The position numbers and the translations under genes are program-made. Below the pieces are notes generated by a model that was given only the letters and a program-made list of their open reading frames with translations, ran no database searches and was not told the origin of the DNA. 11,187 bases of DNA from JBGLNJ01 sp964353405 (lineage in GTDB: Bacteria > Chloroflexota > Anaerolineae > Fen-1058): contig CAYGWJ010000171.1 of assembly GCA_964353405.1 (NCBI GenBank), positions 1 through 11,187 on the forward strand, written 5' to 3'. This document shows positions 1 to 5,994 of the stretch, one piece after another. Every line of letters starts with the position of its first letter. Position 1 is the first letter of the stretch.

Positions 1-496
1 GATGCAAGAGGAAAACGGGCGCGCCGTCATCCACGTGCCAGAGATTGTGGACACCAAATCAGGTTCAAACATCGTCATCCGTGGGGCCAGCATCCAATTG
101 ATTGCCCTCCTCGAATCAGGCGACCTGGATTATGCCTTTGAGTATGAGAGCGTCATCCAGCAGCACAAACTCAAGCTGGTCAAGCTGCCGGACTCGGTGA
201 ACCTCGGCTCCGCGCAGTACGCCAGTCAGTATGAGCAGGTGCAGGTGCGGTTGGATTTTCAACGCTTCGCCTCGGTCAAGCCCGAATTCAACGGTGAGGT
301 TATCGGCTATGGCGTGACCATTCCCAGCAACGCGCCGCATCCCAAACAGGCTGAAGAGTTGGTGGCCTTTCTGCTGGGTCCGAAAGGTCGCGCGGTGATG
401 GAAGCCGATCAGCATCCTCTCATCACGCCACCGCAGACTGATCACTATGAGGCTCTGCCCAAGGCTCTAAAATCACTCTGCGTTTCGATGCAGTGA
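1..496 (+). CDS. wtpA: Tungstate/molybdate ABC transporter substrate-binding protein, WtpA-like (5'-truncated by window edge)
   Basis: This is the C-terminal half (about 164 residues) of an extracellular oxyanion-binding protein; the reading frame is open to the window edge, so the ATG at base 2 is internal. The visible part has the second-lobe pattern of the WtpA/ModA group: a LESGDLDYAFEYESV segment followed by an LPDSVNLGSAQYASQYEQV segment, then the V-I-G-Y-G-V-T-I-P strand. The end has GPKGRAVMEADQHPLITPP and a terminal LPKALKSL, typical of family C-termini. The protein would capture tungstate or molybdate outside the membrane and deliver it to the permease encoded 87 bases downstream. 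A strong stem-loop follows its stop codon. The Wtp assignment over ModA rests on the E-Y-E-S-V/Q-Y-A pattern; the ligand (W versus Mo) cannot be read from this half. Confidence 0.85.
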   Translation, partial: MQEENGRAVIHVPEIVDTKSGSNIVIRGASIQLIALLESGDLDYAFEYESVIQQHKLKLVKLPDSVNLGSAQYASQYEQVQVRLDFQRFASVKPEFNGEVIGYGVTIPSNAPHPKQAEELVAFLLGPKGRAVMEADQHPLITPPQTDHYEALPKALKSLCVSMQ

Positions 497-523
497 GCAT
501 TTGGCAGCCAGCGTCGAGATGCC

Positions 524-567
524 GCGATCAGCGTCCATGTGCTACCCTCAGACGCTGATCGCTTTTT
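524..567 (+). terminator. Intrinsic terminator/attenuator between wtpA-like and wtpB-like genes
   Basis: A perfect 12-bp stem, GCGATCAGCGTC (524-535) pairing with GACGCTGATCGC (551-562), has a 15-nt loop and is followed at once by TTTTTGT. This is a textbook Rho-independent terminator. It sits inside an apparent operon, only 6 bases before the Shine-Dalgarno of the permease gene. Partial read-through would give more binding protein than permease. Confidence 0.8.
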
Positions 568-583
568 GTCTCGGAGGAATCCA

Positions 584-1420
584 ATGTTAACCACGTCCGC
601 TGAAAGAAAACGGCGTGTGAAGCGCAAGCGACCCGATGGTTTGGTCATCGGCTTTGCAATGGCAGGTGGGTTGCTGCTGCTCTTTGTGCTACTGCCTCTG
701 CTGAGCACACTCGTCCGAACGCCGGCCAGCGCACTCTGGCAAACTCTCACCGATGCCGAGGTGAGCGCCTCGCTGGGGCTGACGTTCTACGCGGCAGCCT
801 GGGCCACGGCGCTGGCTCTGTTTACCGGCGTGCCACTGGCTTATCTCCTGGCACGTTACAACTTTCCGGGCAAACGGTGGGTAGAAGGCATCATCAACTT
901 GCCGATCGTGGTGCCGCACACGGCGGCTGGCATCGCACTGTTGACGGTCTTTGGACGGCAAGCACCGGTCGGGCAAGCATTGGGAGCCGTGGGATTGCAC
1001 TTTGTGGACGATGTGCCGGGCGTCGTGGTGGCAATGCTGTTCGTCAGCCTGCCTTTCTTGTTGAACGCAGCGCGCGAGGCTTTTGCGATGGTGGACCCGG
1101 AACTGGAAGGAGTAGCCCAAACGATGGGGGCTACGCGTTGGCAAGCCTTTCTCTATGTGACGCTGCCGCTGGCCTGGCGGGGGATTGTGGCCGGCGCCGT
1201 GATGATGTGGGGACGCGGCATCAGCGAGTTTGGGGCGGTCGTCATCCTGGCCTATTACCCCAAGATCATCCCCATTCTGGCCTATGAGCGCTTTGCGGGT
1301 TTTGGACTCAGGGCGGCAGAGCCAGTCGCCGTTGTTCTCATCCTGGCTTCGCTGACCATGTTCGTCATTCTGCAAGTGCTTCTGGTACCGAAGCGAGAAA
1401 TCGTTGCGGATGAGAATTAG
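584..1420 (+). CDS. wtpB: Tungstate/molybdate ABC transporter permease, WtpB/ModB-like
   Basis: A 278-residue inner-membrane permease of the ModB/WtpB/CysT type. I chose the ATG at 584 because a GGAGGA Shine-Dalgarno lies at 573-578; the same frame is open from 539, but that stretch overlaps the upstream terminator stem. After a basic N-terminus (residues 9-16, KRRVKRKR), hydrophobic segments lie at about 20-43, 64-90, 101-124, 145-161, 198-222 and 246-268. The EAA loop that docks the ATPase runs from about 171 to 219: DPELEGVAQTMGATRWQAF, then L-P-L-A-W-R-G and WGRGISEFGAV. It should pair with the upstream binding protein. No cognate ATPase (WtpC) follows; the next ATPase in the window is TupC at 3726. 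Confidence 0.9.
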   Translation: MLTTSAERKRRVKRKRPDGLVIGFAMAGGLLLLFVLLPLLSTLVRTPASALWQTLTDAEVSASLGLTFYAAAWATALALFTGVPLAYLLARYNFPGKRWVEGIINLPIVVPHTAAGIALLTVFGRQAPVGQALGAVGLHFVDDVPGVVVAMLFVSLPFLLNAAREAFAMVDPELEGVAQTMGATRWQAFLYVTLPLAWRGIVAGAVMMWGRGISEFGAVVILAYYPKIIPILAYERFAGFGLRAAEPVAVVLILASLTMFVILQVLLVPKREIVADEN

Positions 1421-1454
1421 ATAAGCACCGCCCGAGACCGCGCCAGCGCAGTTT

Positions 1455-1468
1455 TGGGTATATACCCA
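1455..1468. promoter_or_regulatory. 14-bp perfect palindrome upstream of tupA
   Basis: TGGGTATATACCCA is self-complementary over all 14 bases and is flanked by A/T runs (TTT before, CAAAA after). It lies 35 bases past the permease stop and 45 bases upstream of the -35 hexamer of the tupA promoter. It could be the operator of a dimeric regulator. No regulator gene in the window identifies it. Confidence 0.35.
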
Positions 1469-1512
1469 CAAAATTCAGCGCTATGTCAACCTGTGAATAA
1501 CCTTGAAGCGAT

Positions 1513-1541
1513 TTGACAAATCCTTTTTCATGCGTTATTCT
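1513..1541 (+). promoter_or_regulatory. Sigma-70-type promoter of the tupABC genes
   Basis: TTGACA (1513-1518), a 17-nt spacer, and TATTCT (1536-1541) form a near-consensus housekeeping promoter. The expected transcription start is near 1548, giving a leader of about 35 nt before the tupA ATG. A 5-bp inverted repeat, GATTT-GAC-AAATC (1510-1522), also straddles the -35 box. The -10 box lies inside the ModE-like inverted repeat. Confidence 0.75.
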
Positions 1542-1557
1542 TATCCCGCATAACGCA
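1531..1557. promoter_or_regulatory. ModE-box-like operator overlapping the tupA -10 region
   Basis: A perfect inverted repeat, TGCGTTAT (1531-1538) and ATAACGCA (1550-1557), with an 11-nt spacer. The core CGTTAT-N11-ATAACG closely resembles the E. coli ModE operator, CGTTAT-N12-ATAACG as recalled. The site covers the -10 hexamer and the predicted start of transcription, which is the expected place for a repressor acting when the oxyanion is plentiful. The match was made by eye. No ModE or TunR gene lies in this window. Confidence 0.65.
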
Positions 1558-1582
1558 ACATCCGCATCTAGGAGAAAAAGAA

Positions 1583-2944
1583 ATGAAACCCTACCGCATA
1601 CTGATTGGATTAGCCATATTCACCCTGTTGCTGGCCGCTTGCGCGCCTGCGGCAACGCCCGTGCCGCCCACCGCACAGCCCCCAGCGCCAACGCAAGCCC
1701 CTGCGCCAACGCAGGCCCCTGCCCCCACAGCCGTTCCACCGACCAAGGCGCCTGCGCCGACGGCAACCACCGCGCCGAAAGCCGCCGCTGGCGCATGCAC
1801 ACTTCGCCTGGCGACGACGACAAGCACCGCCGACTCGGGCTTGCTCACTTTCATCCTGCCCGACTTTGAAAAGAAATTCAACTGTAAGGTGGACACGGTC
1901 GCCGTCGGCACCGGGCAAGCCATCGAGATCGGCACCAAAGGTGATGCCGACGTTCTGCTGGTGCATGCCCGCGCCCAGGAGGACAAGTTCGTCGCGGACG
2001 GTCACGCCAAGGAACGCTTTGACGTGATGTACAATGATTTCATCGTCCTCGGCGCCACGGCGGACCCGGCCAAGATCACCGGCATGTCTAGCTCGGTCGA
2101 GGCGTTCAAAGCCATCGCCGCTGCCAAGGCTCCCTTTGCCAGCCGGGGCGACAAGAGCGGCACGAACACCAAAGAGTTGAGCCTCTGGAGCTCCGCCGGC
2201 ATCACGCCGACCAAAGACATGACGTGGTACAACGCGCTGGGTCAGGGCATGGGCGAGACATTGCTCGCCTCGAACGAAAAGGGCTTTTACACGCTCTCCG
2301 ACCGGGGCACGTATCTTTCGATGAAGGACAAGCTGCCCAGCCTGGTCATCGTCGTGGGCGGAAACAGCCTGCAAGAGAACAAGGACAAGAGTTTGCTCAA
2401 CCCTTACGGTGTGATGGCAGTTGATCCGGCCAAGCACCCCGGTGTGAACTATGATATGGCAATGAATTTCGTCAAATGGATCACGTCGGTGGAAGAGCAA
2501 AAGGTGATTGGCAATTACGGCGTGGACAAGTACGGTCAGCCGTTGTTCTATGCCAACTCGAAAGAATACAAGGCCCAGTCGTCAACAGGCGGCGCAGCGC
2601 TGACCATCACTGGCGCGGTGGACAACGAACTCAAACTGGCGATGGACGCGCTCAAGGGCATGCAAGTCGTCAAGGTCACTGCCGACCATCCCAAGACTGG
2701 CACGGAGACCGATCAAGGCGTAAGACTGAACGCGCTGCTGGATCAGGCCAAGGTCAAAGCAGACGCCAAGAGTTTGGTTTTCACGGCGGGTGATGGCTAT
2801 ACCGCCGAGCTGGCCCTGGCGGACGCACGCGCATGCCAGGATTGCCTGGTTGCTTTCAGCGACGATGGCAAGCTCAAAACGGTGATGCCCGGAATGCAAT
2901 CCAAATTCTGGGTCAAGGACGTCATCAAGATCCAAGTCAAGTAA
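1583..2944 (+). CDS. tupA: TupA-type tungstate-binding lipoprotein with C-terminal molybdopterin-oxidoreductase-like domain
   Basis: A 453-residue exported lipoprotein; AGGAGA (1570-1575) precedes the ATG by 7 bases. The signal peptide ends in the lipobox LLAAC, with Cys20 as the lipidated residue. Residues 21-70 are a Pro/Ala/Thr tether. Residues 71-330 form the TupA domain: ATTTSTADSGLL (77-88), GDADVLLVHA (120-129), MYNDFIVLG (149-157), SRGDKSGT (187-194), GMGETL (222-227), YTLSDRGTYL (236-245) and NPYGV (273-277). The TTTST and SRGDKSGT loops are those expected to bind the oxyanion. Residues 338-453 are extra to ordinary TupA (about 270 residues). They read like the sulfite-oxidase-type molybdopterin fold: LTITGAVDNEL, GVRLNALLDQAKVKADA, FTAGDGYTAELALADA and a final WVKDVIKI. 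The Cys that ligates Mo in sulfite oxidase is not evident, so cofactor binding by this domain is uncertain. TupB and TupC follow. Confidence 0.92.
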   Translation: MKPYRILIGLAIFTLLLAACAPAATPVPPTAQPPAPTQAPAPTQAPAPTAVPPTKAPAPTATTAPKAAAGACTLRLATTTSTADSGLLTFILPDFEKKFNCKVDTVAVGTGQAIEIGTKGDADVLLVHARAQEDKFVADGHAKERFDVMYNDFIVLGATADPAKITGMSSSVEAFKAIAAAKAPFASRGDKSGTNTKELSLWSSAGITPTKDMTWYNALGQGMGETLLASNEKGFYTLSDRGTYLSMKDKLPSLVIVVGGNSLQENKDKSLLNPYGVMAVDPAKHPGVNYDMAMNFVKWITSVEEQKVIGNYGVDKYGQPLFYANSKEYKAQSSTGGAALTITGAVDNELKLAMDALKGMQVVKVTADHPKTGTETDQGVRLNALLDQAKVKADAKSLVFTAGDGYTAELALADARACQDCLVAFSDDGKLKTVMPGMQSKFWVKDVIKIQVK

Positions 2945-2951
2945 CCTCGCT

Positions 2952-2980
2952 CTGGCACACGCCCTGAATTGCGGTAAAAT
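2952..2980 (+). promoter_or_regulatory. Possible weak internal promoter upstream of tupB
   Basis: CTGGCA (2952-2957), a 17-nt spacer and TAAAAT (2975-2980) resemble a weak sigma-70 promoter in the tupA-tupB gap. Transcription would begin inside the following hairpin. The -35 match is poor, and the permease may simply be read from the tupA promoter. Confidence 0.3.
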
Positions 2981-2981
2981 A

Positions 2982-3023
2982 AGACCCGAAGGGTTTCACT
3001 GAAGAAAGCAACCCTTCGGGTCT
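2982..3023 (+). other. Perfect 14-bp stem-loop between tupA and tupB, abutting the tupB Shine-Dalgarno
   Basis: AGACCCGAAGGGTT (2982-2995) pairs perfectly with AACCCTTCGGGTCT (3010-3023) around a 14-nt loop. Each arm is itself near-palindromic (ACCC-GAA-GGGT and ACCC-TTC-GGGT). The stem ends one base before GGAG (3024-3027), the ribosome-binding site of tupB. No U-run follows, so it is less likely to be a classic terminator. It may be an mRNA-stabilising or translation-controlling element, or a dispersed REP-like repeat. Confidence 0.65.
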
Positions 3024-3033
3024 GGAGATAGAT

Positions 3034-3729
3034 TTGAACGACCTCGCGCGCGGACTGGCACAAGCCGCCCGCCTTATCCTGTCCGGCGATCCCGCACTGA
3101 TGCAAATCATTCTGCTCACGTTGCGCGTGAGCGGGCTGGCGCTGGCCATCAGCACACTGGTCGGCGTGCCGCTGGGCGCAGCTTTGGGCCTTTCGCGCGT
3201 GCGGGCACGCGAGTTTATCACGACGCTGCTCTATACCGGCATGGGTCTGCCGCCGGTTGTCGTGGGCCTCTTCGTCTACCTGATGCTTTCGCGCAGCGGG
3301 CCGCTCGGCGTATGGGGCTGGCTCTTTACACCCAACGCGATGGTCACGGCGCAAGTCATCATCGCCTTCCCGCTGGTTGCCGGGCTGACGATGTCGGCAG
3401 TGCAGAGCGTTGACCCGGCTCTACGCTTGCAGGTGCGCTCGCTGGGCGCGACGCGGCCGCAAGAGGTATGGGCCGTCCTGGTTGAAGCGCGCATCGGCGT
3501 GGTGGCCGCGATTGTGGCCGCGTTCGGCGGCGTCATCTCTGAAGTGGGCGCGGTCATGCTGGTGGGCGGCAACATCGAAGGCAAGACGCGCGTGCTCACC
3601 ACGGCCATCGTGCTCAACACGCGCACGGGCGAGTTTAGCCTGGCGCTGGCGCTGGGCATTATCTTGCTGGCACTGGCATTTCTGGTCAATGCCGCCATGC
3701 TGCGCCTGCAAGGGCGCATGAACGATTGA
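3034..3729 (+). CDS. tupB: Tungstate ABC transporter permease, TupB-like
   Basis: A 231-residue integral membrane permease. The likely start is TTG at 3034, preceded by GGAG (3024-3027) at 6 bases; no in-frame ATG lies close to that site. Hydrophobic segments are at about 22-52, 62-86, 104-124, 154-178 and 200-224. The region RSLGATRPQEVWAVLVEARIGV followed by GGVISEVGAVMLVGGN (about 135-180) is the EAA-type loop and its conserved continuation in TupB proteins. It would form the transmembrane pore for the oxyanion delivered by TupA. Its stop overlaps the tupC start (TTGA, 3726-3729), which indicates translational coupling. Confidence 0.9.
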   Translation: MNDLARGLAQAARLILSGDPALMQIILLTLRVSGLALAISTLVGVPLGAALGLSRVRAREFITTLLYTGMGLPPVVVGLFVYLMLSRSGPLGVWGWLFTPNAMVTAQVIIAFPLVAGLTMSAVQSVDPALRLQVRSLGATRPQEVWAVLVEARIGVVAAIVAAFGGVISEVGAVMLVGGNIEGKTRVLTTAIVLNTRTGEFSLALALGIILLALAFLVNAAMLRLQGRMND

Positions 3730-4463
3730 ATGGGAACACGTTGAACGAGCCAGTCTACCAGCTGCAAGACCTGAAAAAAGAATATGCTGGGCGAATGGTA
3801 ACGGACCTAGAGTACCTGGACATCCGGCGCGGCGAGGTACTGGCGCTCGTCGGCCCCAGCGGCGCAGGCAAGTCCACGCTGTTGCGGCTGCTCAACTTTT
3901 TGGAGCATCCCACCGCCGGGCGGATCATTTATCAGGGACAGGCTATCAACGCCAGTGTGCCACTTGCGGTGCGCCGCCAGGTGACGACGGTCTTTCAACG
4001 CCCCATGCTCCTCAAGGCCAGCGTCCATGACAATGTGGCGTATGGGCTGCGCTTGCGGGGTCAGCGCGTAGACGGACAGGTACATGACATCCTCGCGCGC
4101 GTCGGATTGGAGCCACTGGCGCGGTCCTCCGCGCACAAGCTATCGGGTGGCGAGATGCAGCGCGTGGCATTGGCGCGCGCGTTGGTGATTGACCCGGCCG
4201 TGCTGCTGCTGGATGAGCCAACGGCTAACCTGGACCCCTACAACATCGGGCTGATCGAAGACATCGTGCGGCAGCACAACCGCGAGCGCGGCACGACGGT
4301 CGTTCTGGTGACGCACAACGTGTTCCAAGCCCGGCGGCTGGCCGACCGGGTCGGATTGATGTTATCCGGGCGGCTGGTCGAAGTCGCCGACACACATACG
4401 TTTTTTGATGCCCCGTCTGATCCCCGCACCGCCGCCTTTGTTCGCGGCGATATGGTATACTAG
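3726..4463 (+). CDS. tupC: Tungstate ABC transporter ATP-binding protein, TupC-like
   Basis: A 245-residue cytoplasmic ABC ATPase. All nucleotide-binding motifs are intact: Walker A GPSGAGKST (43-51), Q-loop Gln91 in VFQRPMLL, signature LSGGEMQRVALARAL (139-153), Walker B VLLLDEP (159-165) and H-loop His197 in VTHNVFQA. The C-terminal FFDAPSDPRTAAFVRGDMVY is typical of TupC. The length matches a bare ATPase without the MOP/TOBE regulatory domain found in many ModC proteins. The TTG at 3726 overlaps the tupB stop by 4 bases; a second TTG at 3741 is an alternative start. It powers TupB and, as the only ATPase in the window, could also serve the upstream WtpB-type permease. Confidence 0.92.
   Translation: MNGNTLNEPVYQLQDLKKEYAGRMVTDLEYLDIRRGEVLALVGPSGAGKSTLLRLLNFLEHPTAGRIIYQGQAINASVPLAVRRQVTTVFQRPMLLKASVHDNVAYGLRLRGQRVDGQVHDILARVGLEPLARSSAHKLSGGEMQRVALARALVIDPAVLLLDEPTANLDPYNIGLIEDIVRQHNRERGTTVVLVTHNVFQARRLADRVGLMLSGRLVEVADTHTFFDAPSDPRTAAFVRGDMVY
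4453..4461 (+). promoter_or_regulatory. Extended -10 promoter element at the tupC stop
   Basis: TGGTATACT is an extended -10 element (TG-N-TATACT) that overlaps the last codons and the stop of tupC. No good -35 hexamer is seen, as is usual for extended -10 promoters. A start near 4468 would give the phosphoesterase gene (ATG 4529) a leader of about 60 nt, separating it from the tup operon. Confidence 0.4.
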
Positions 4464-4528
4464 TTCCCCATCTGCACAAACTCAAGTCAGCACGCCCATC
4501 ACGTTTCGGAGCTTGGCAGGGACAACGA

Positions 4529-5728
4529 ATGGCCGAAAAGCCTCCAGTTGGATTGCTTCATCACATCTGGGCCGCCGGAGACAGGGTAGCTCGTCTGCCG
4601 GCGCCCGTGCTGTTCCTTGTCTTGGCGGCGTCCGTCGGCAGCGCAGATTGGATCTGGACGAGGGTCGCGCATGGCCACACACCCGGTTATGTGGTCGGAA
4701 CAAGCCTGGCCGTTTTCGTCATCGGCGATTGGGTGATGCTGGCCTGGCTGCCCCGCACCGGGCGCTCTTTTGGACCGGTCGGCCTGACGCTGATCGCATT
4801 GGCGGCCGCGCGCTGGGCGCTGTACGCGGCAACGGCATTCATCCCGTCCACGCCAGAGCTGCCGTATTGGACGATGGCGCTCGCCACCATCGGCAACCTG
4901 GCGCTCACCGGCAATGTATTGGACAGCCTGTGGGCCGAGCCATTCCGGCTGGACGTGACGCGCATCGAGATCAAATCGCCCAAGCTGGCCGGCAGCCCGC
5001 CCGTGCGCGTCCTGCACCTGAGCGATTTGCACATCGAACGCATTACCGCGCGCGAACGCAGGCTGCTGGAACTGGTGGAGGAACTGCGCCCCGACCTGAT
5101 CGTATTCACGGGCGATTTTCTCAACCTGTCTTTCCTGGACGATCCACGCGCGCAAGCGGATTGCCGGGAGGTTCTCTCGCGCCTGCGCGCGTCGCTGGGC
5201 GTGTATGCCATCACAGGCAGTCCGTCCGTTGACCGACCCCATACCGTGCGCAGGCTGCTGGACGGGTTGGACATTCACCTGCTCCACAATCGCGCCGAAC
5301 TGCTCAAGCTTGCGCCGGAAGATGAACCCGCCCTCGCTCTGGTCGGCGTCACGTGCACGAACAACGCGACGCGAGATGGTGAAACACTCGCGCAAGTAAT
5401 GACCGGCGTGCCCAGCAATCCATCCATGCCGTTCACCCTCCTGCTGTATCACTCGCCTGATCTGATGCCAGAGGCCACGCGCGCCAGAGTGGATTTGTTC
5501 CTGGCCGGTCACACGCACGGCGGGCAGGTCCGTCTGCCGCTCGTCGGCGCGTTCGTGACCAGCTCCAGATACTGGAAACGCTACGAGATGGGCCTGTATG
5601 CTGAAGGCAACACACGACTCTACGTGAGTCGCGGCATCGGCATGGAAGGTTTGGGAGCGCCTCGCGCACGCTTCTTCTGCCCGCCGGAAATCGAGCTATT
5701 CGAGTTACGTGGGACGGAGAGTGAATAG
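4529..5728 (+). CDS. Membrane-anchored metallophosphoesterase lacking the canonical GNH motif
   Basis: A 399-residue protein with hydrophobic segments at about 25-43, 54-75, 82-106 and 112-134, followed by a calcineurin-like phosphoesterase domain (about 158-395) of the YkuE/YaeI type. Metal-site motifs seen are SDLHIE (Asp166, His168), TGDFLN (Asp196), LLYHSPDL (His308) and AGHTHGGQ (His328, His330). The fourth motif, normally GNH(D/E), reads ITGSPSVD (228-235). The metal-ligand Asn and the catalytic His are therefore absent where expected. Relatives hydrolyse phosphoesters such as lipid A precursors or cyclic nucleotides; the substrate here is unknown. AGGGA (4517-4521) precedes the ATG. 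It lies in the same direction as tupC, 65 bases downstream, but probably has its own promoter. Confidence 0.85.
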   Translation: MAEKPPVGLLHHIWAAGDRVARLPAPVLFLVLAASVGSADWIWTRVAHGHTPGYVVGTSLAVFVIGDWVMLAWLPRTGRSFGPVGLTLIALAAARWALYAATAFIPSTPELPYWTMALATIGNLALTGNVLDSLWAEPFRLDVTRIEIKSPKLAGSPPVRVLHLSDLHIERITARERRLLELVEELRPDLIVFTGDFLNLSFLDDPRAQADCREVLSRLRASLGVYAITGSPSVDRPHTVRRLLDGLDIHLLHNRAELLKLAPEDEPALALVGVTCTNNATRDGETLAQVMTGVPSNPSMPFTLLLYHSPDLMPEATRARVDLFLAGHTHGGQVRLPLVGAFVTSSRYWKRYEMGLYAEGNTRLYVSRGIGMEGLGAPRARFFCPPEIELFELRGTESE

Positions 5729-5758
5729 TGGTCAGTGACAAGTGGACAGTGGGTAGGA

Positions 5759-5778
5759 GGATTGGAAATCTCTTTTTG
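5759..5778 (+). terminator. Weak candidate terminator after the phosphoesterase gene
   Basis: A short stem, GGATT (5759-5763) with AATCT (5767-5771) including one G-U pair, has a GGA loop and is followed by CTTTTTG. The stem is marginal. The preceding stretch 5720-5756 is rich in GTGG/CAGTG-type short repeats with no coding character. Confidence 0.3.
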
Positions 5779-5865
5779 ACGCCATATCTGGCGGAGGGTC
5801 GGCGGATCATCGCCAAATATAGCGATCCTCCAGAAAGCCAAGCGACCTGCGCCGCCCCCAAACAC

Positions 5866-5893
5866 TTGACACAGGCCCGCAGCCAGCTATAAT
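5866..5893 (+). promoter_or_regulatory. Consensus sigma-70 promoter upstream of fdhD
   Basis: A perfect TTGACA (5866-5871), a 16-nt spacer and a perfect TATAAT (5888-5893). Transcription should start near 5900, giving a leader of about 95 nt before the fdhD ATG. Confidence 0.8.
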
Positions 5894-5916
5894 CCCCTCC
5901 GACATTCCACCCGACT

Positions 5917-5939
5917 CGCGGGCCGCTACTTGGCCCGCG
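5917..5939 (+). other. GC-rich stem-loop in the fdhD leader
   Basis: CGCGGGCC (5917-5924) pairs perfectly with GGCCCGCG (5932-5939) around a 7-nt loop. It lies about 17 nt into the predicted fdhD transcript. A partial T-rich stretch (TTGTCTATGTG) follows, so it could act as an attenuator or a 5' stabilising hairpin. It is too small to be the known molybdenum-cofactor riboswitch. Confidence 0.5.
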
Positions 5940-5994
5940 TTGTCTATGTGTCCACGACGAATTCTTATACTTCTGACTCGTACTTTTGTTTCGA

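Noticed and set aside
539..583. Upstream start for the permease gene at 539
   Set aside because: It would begin inside the terminator hairpin and lacks a ribosome-binding site, whereas 584 has GGAGGA at good spacing.
689..1471. Long minus-strand open frame across wtpB
   Set aside because: Composition is Arg/His/Gln-rich as expected for the antisense of a GC-rich gene; the plus strand encodes a clear permease.
1610..2500. 296-codon minus-strand frame opposite tupA
   Set aside because: Its Gly/Arg-rich reading of the Pro/Ala linker is a compositional shadow of the lipoprotein gene.
4499..5518. 339-codon minus-strand frame opposite the phosphoesterase
   Set aside because: The plus strand carries the phosphoesterase motifs; the antisense reading has no domain and a biased composition.
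5725..5756. GTGGTCAGTGACAAGTGG-type stretch as a tandem repeat or CRISPR-like unit
   Set aside because: Only irregular short GTGG/CAGTG words, with no fixed unit or spacing.
5917..5939. Molybdenum-cofactor riboswitch ahead of fdhD
   Set aside because: The leader shows one small hairpin and not the multi-helix aptamer of the known Moco/Tuco family.
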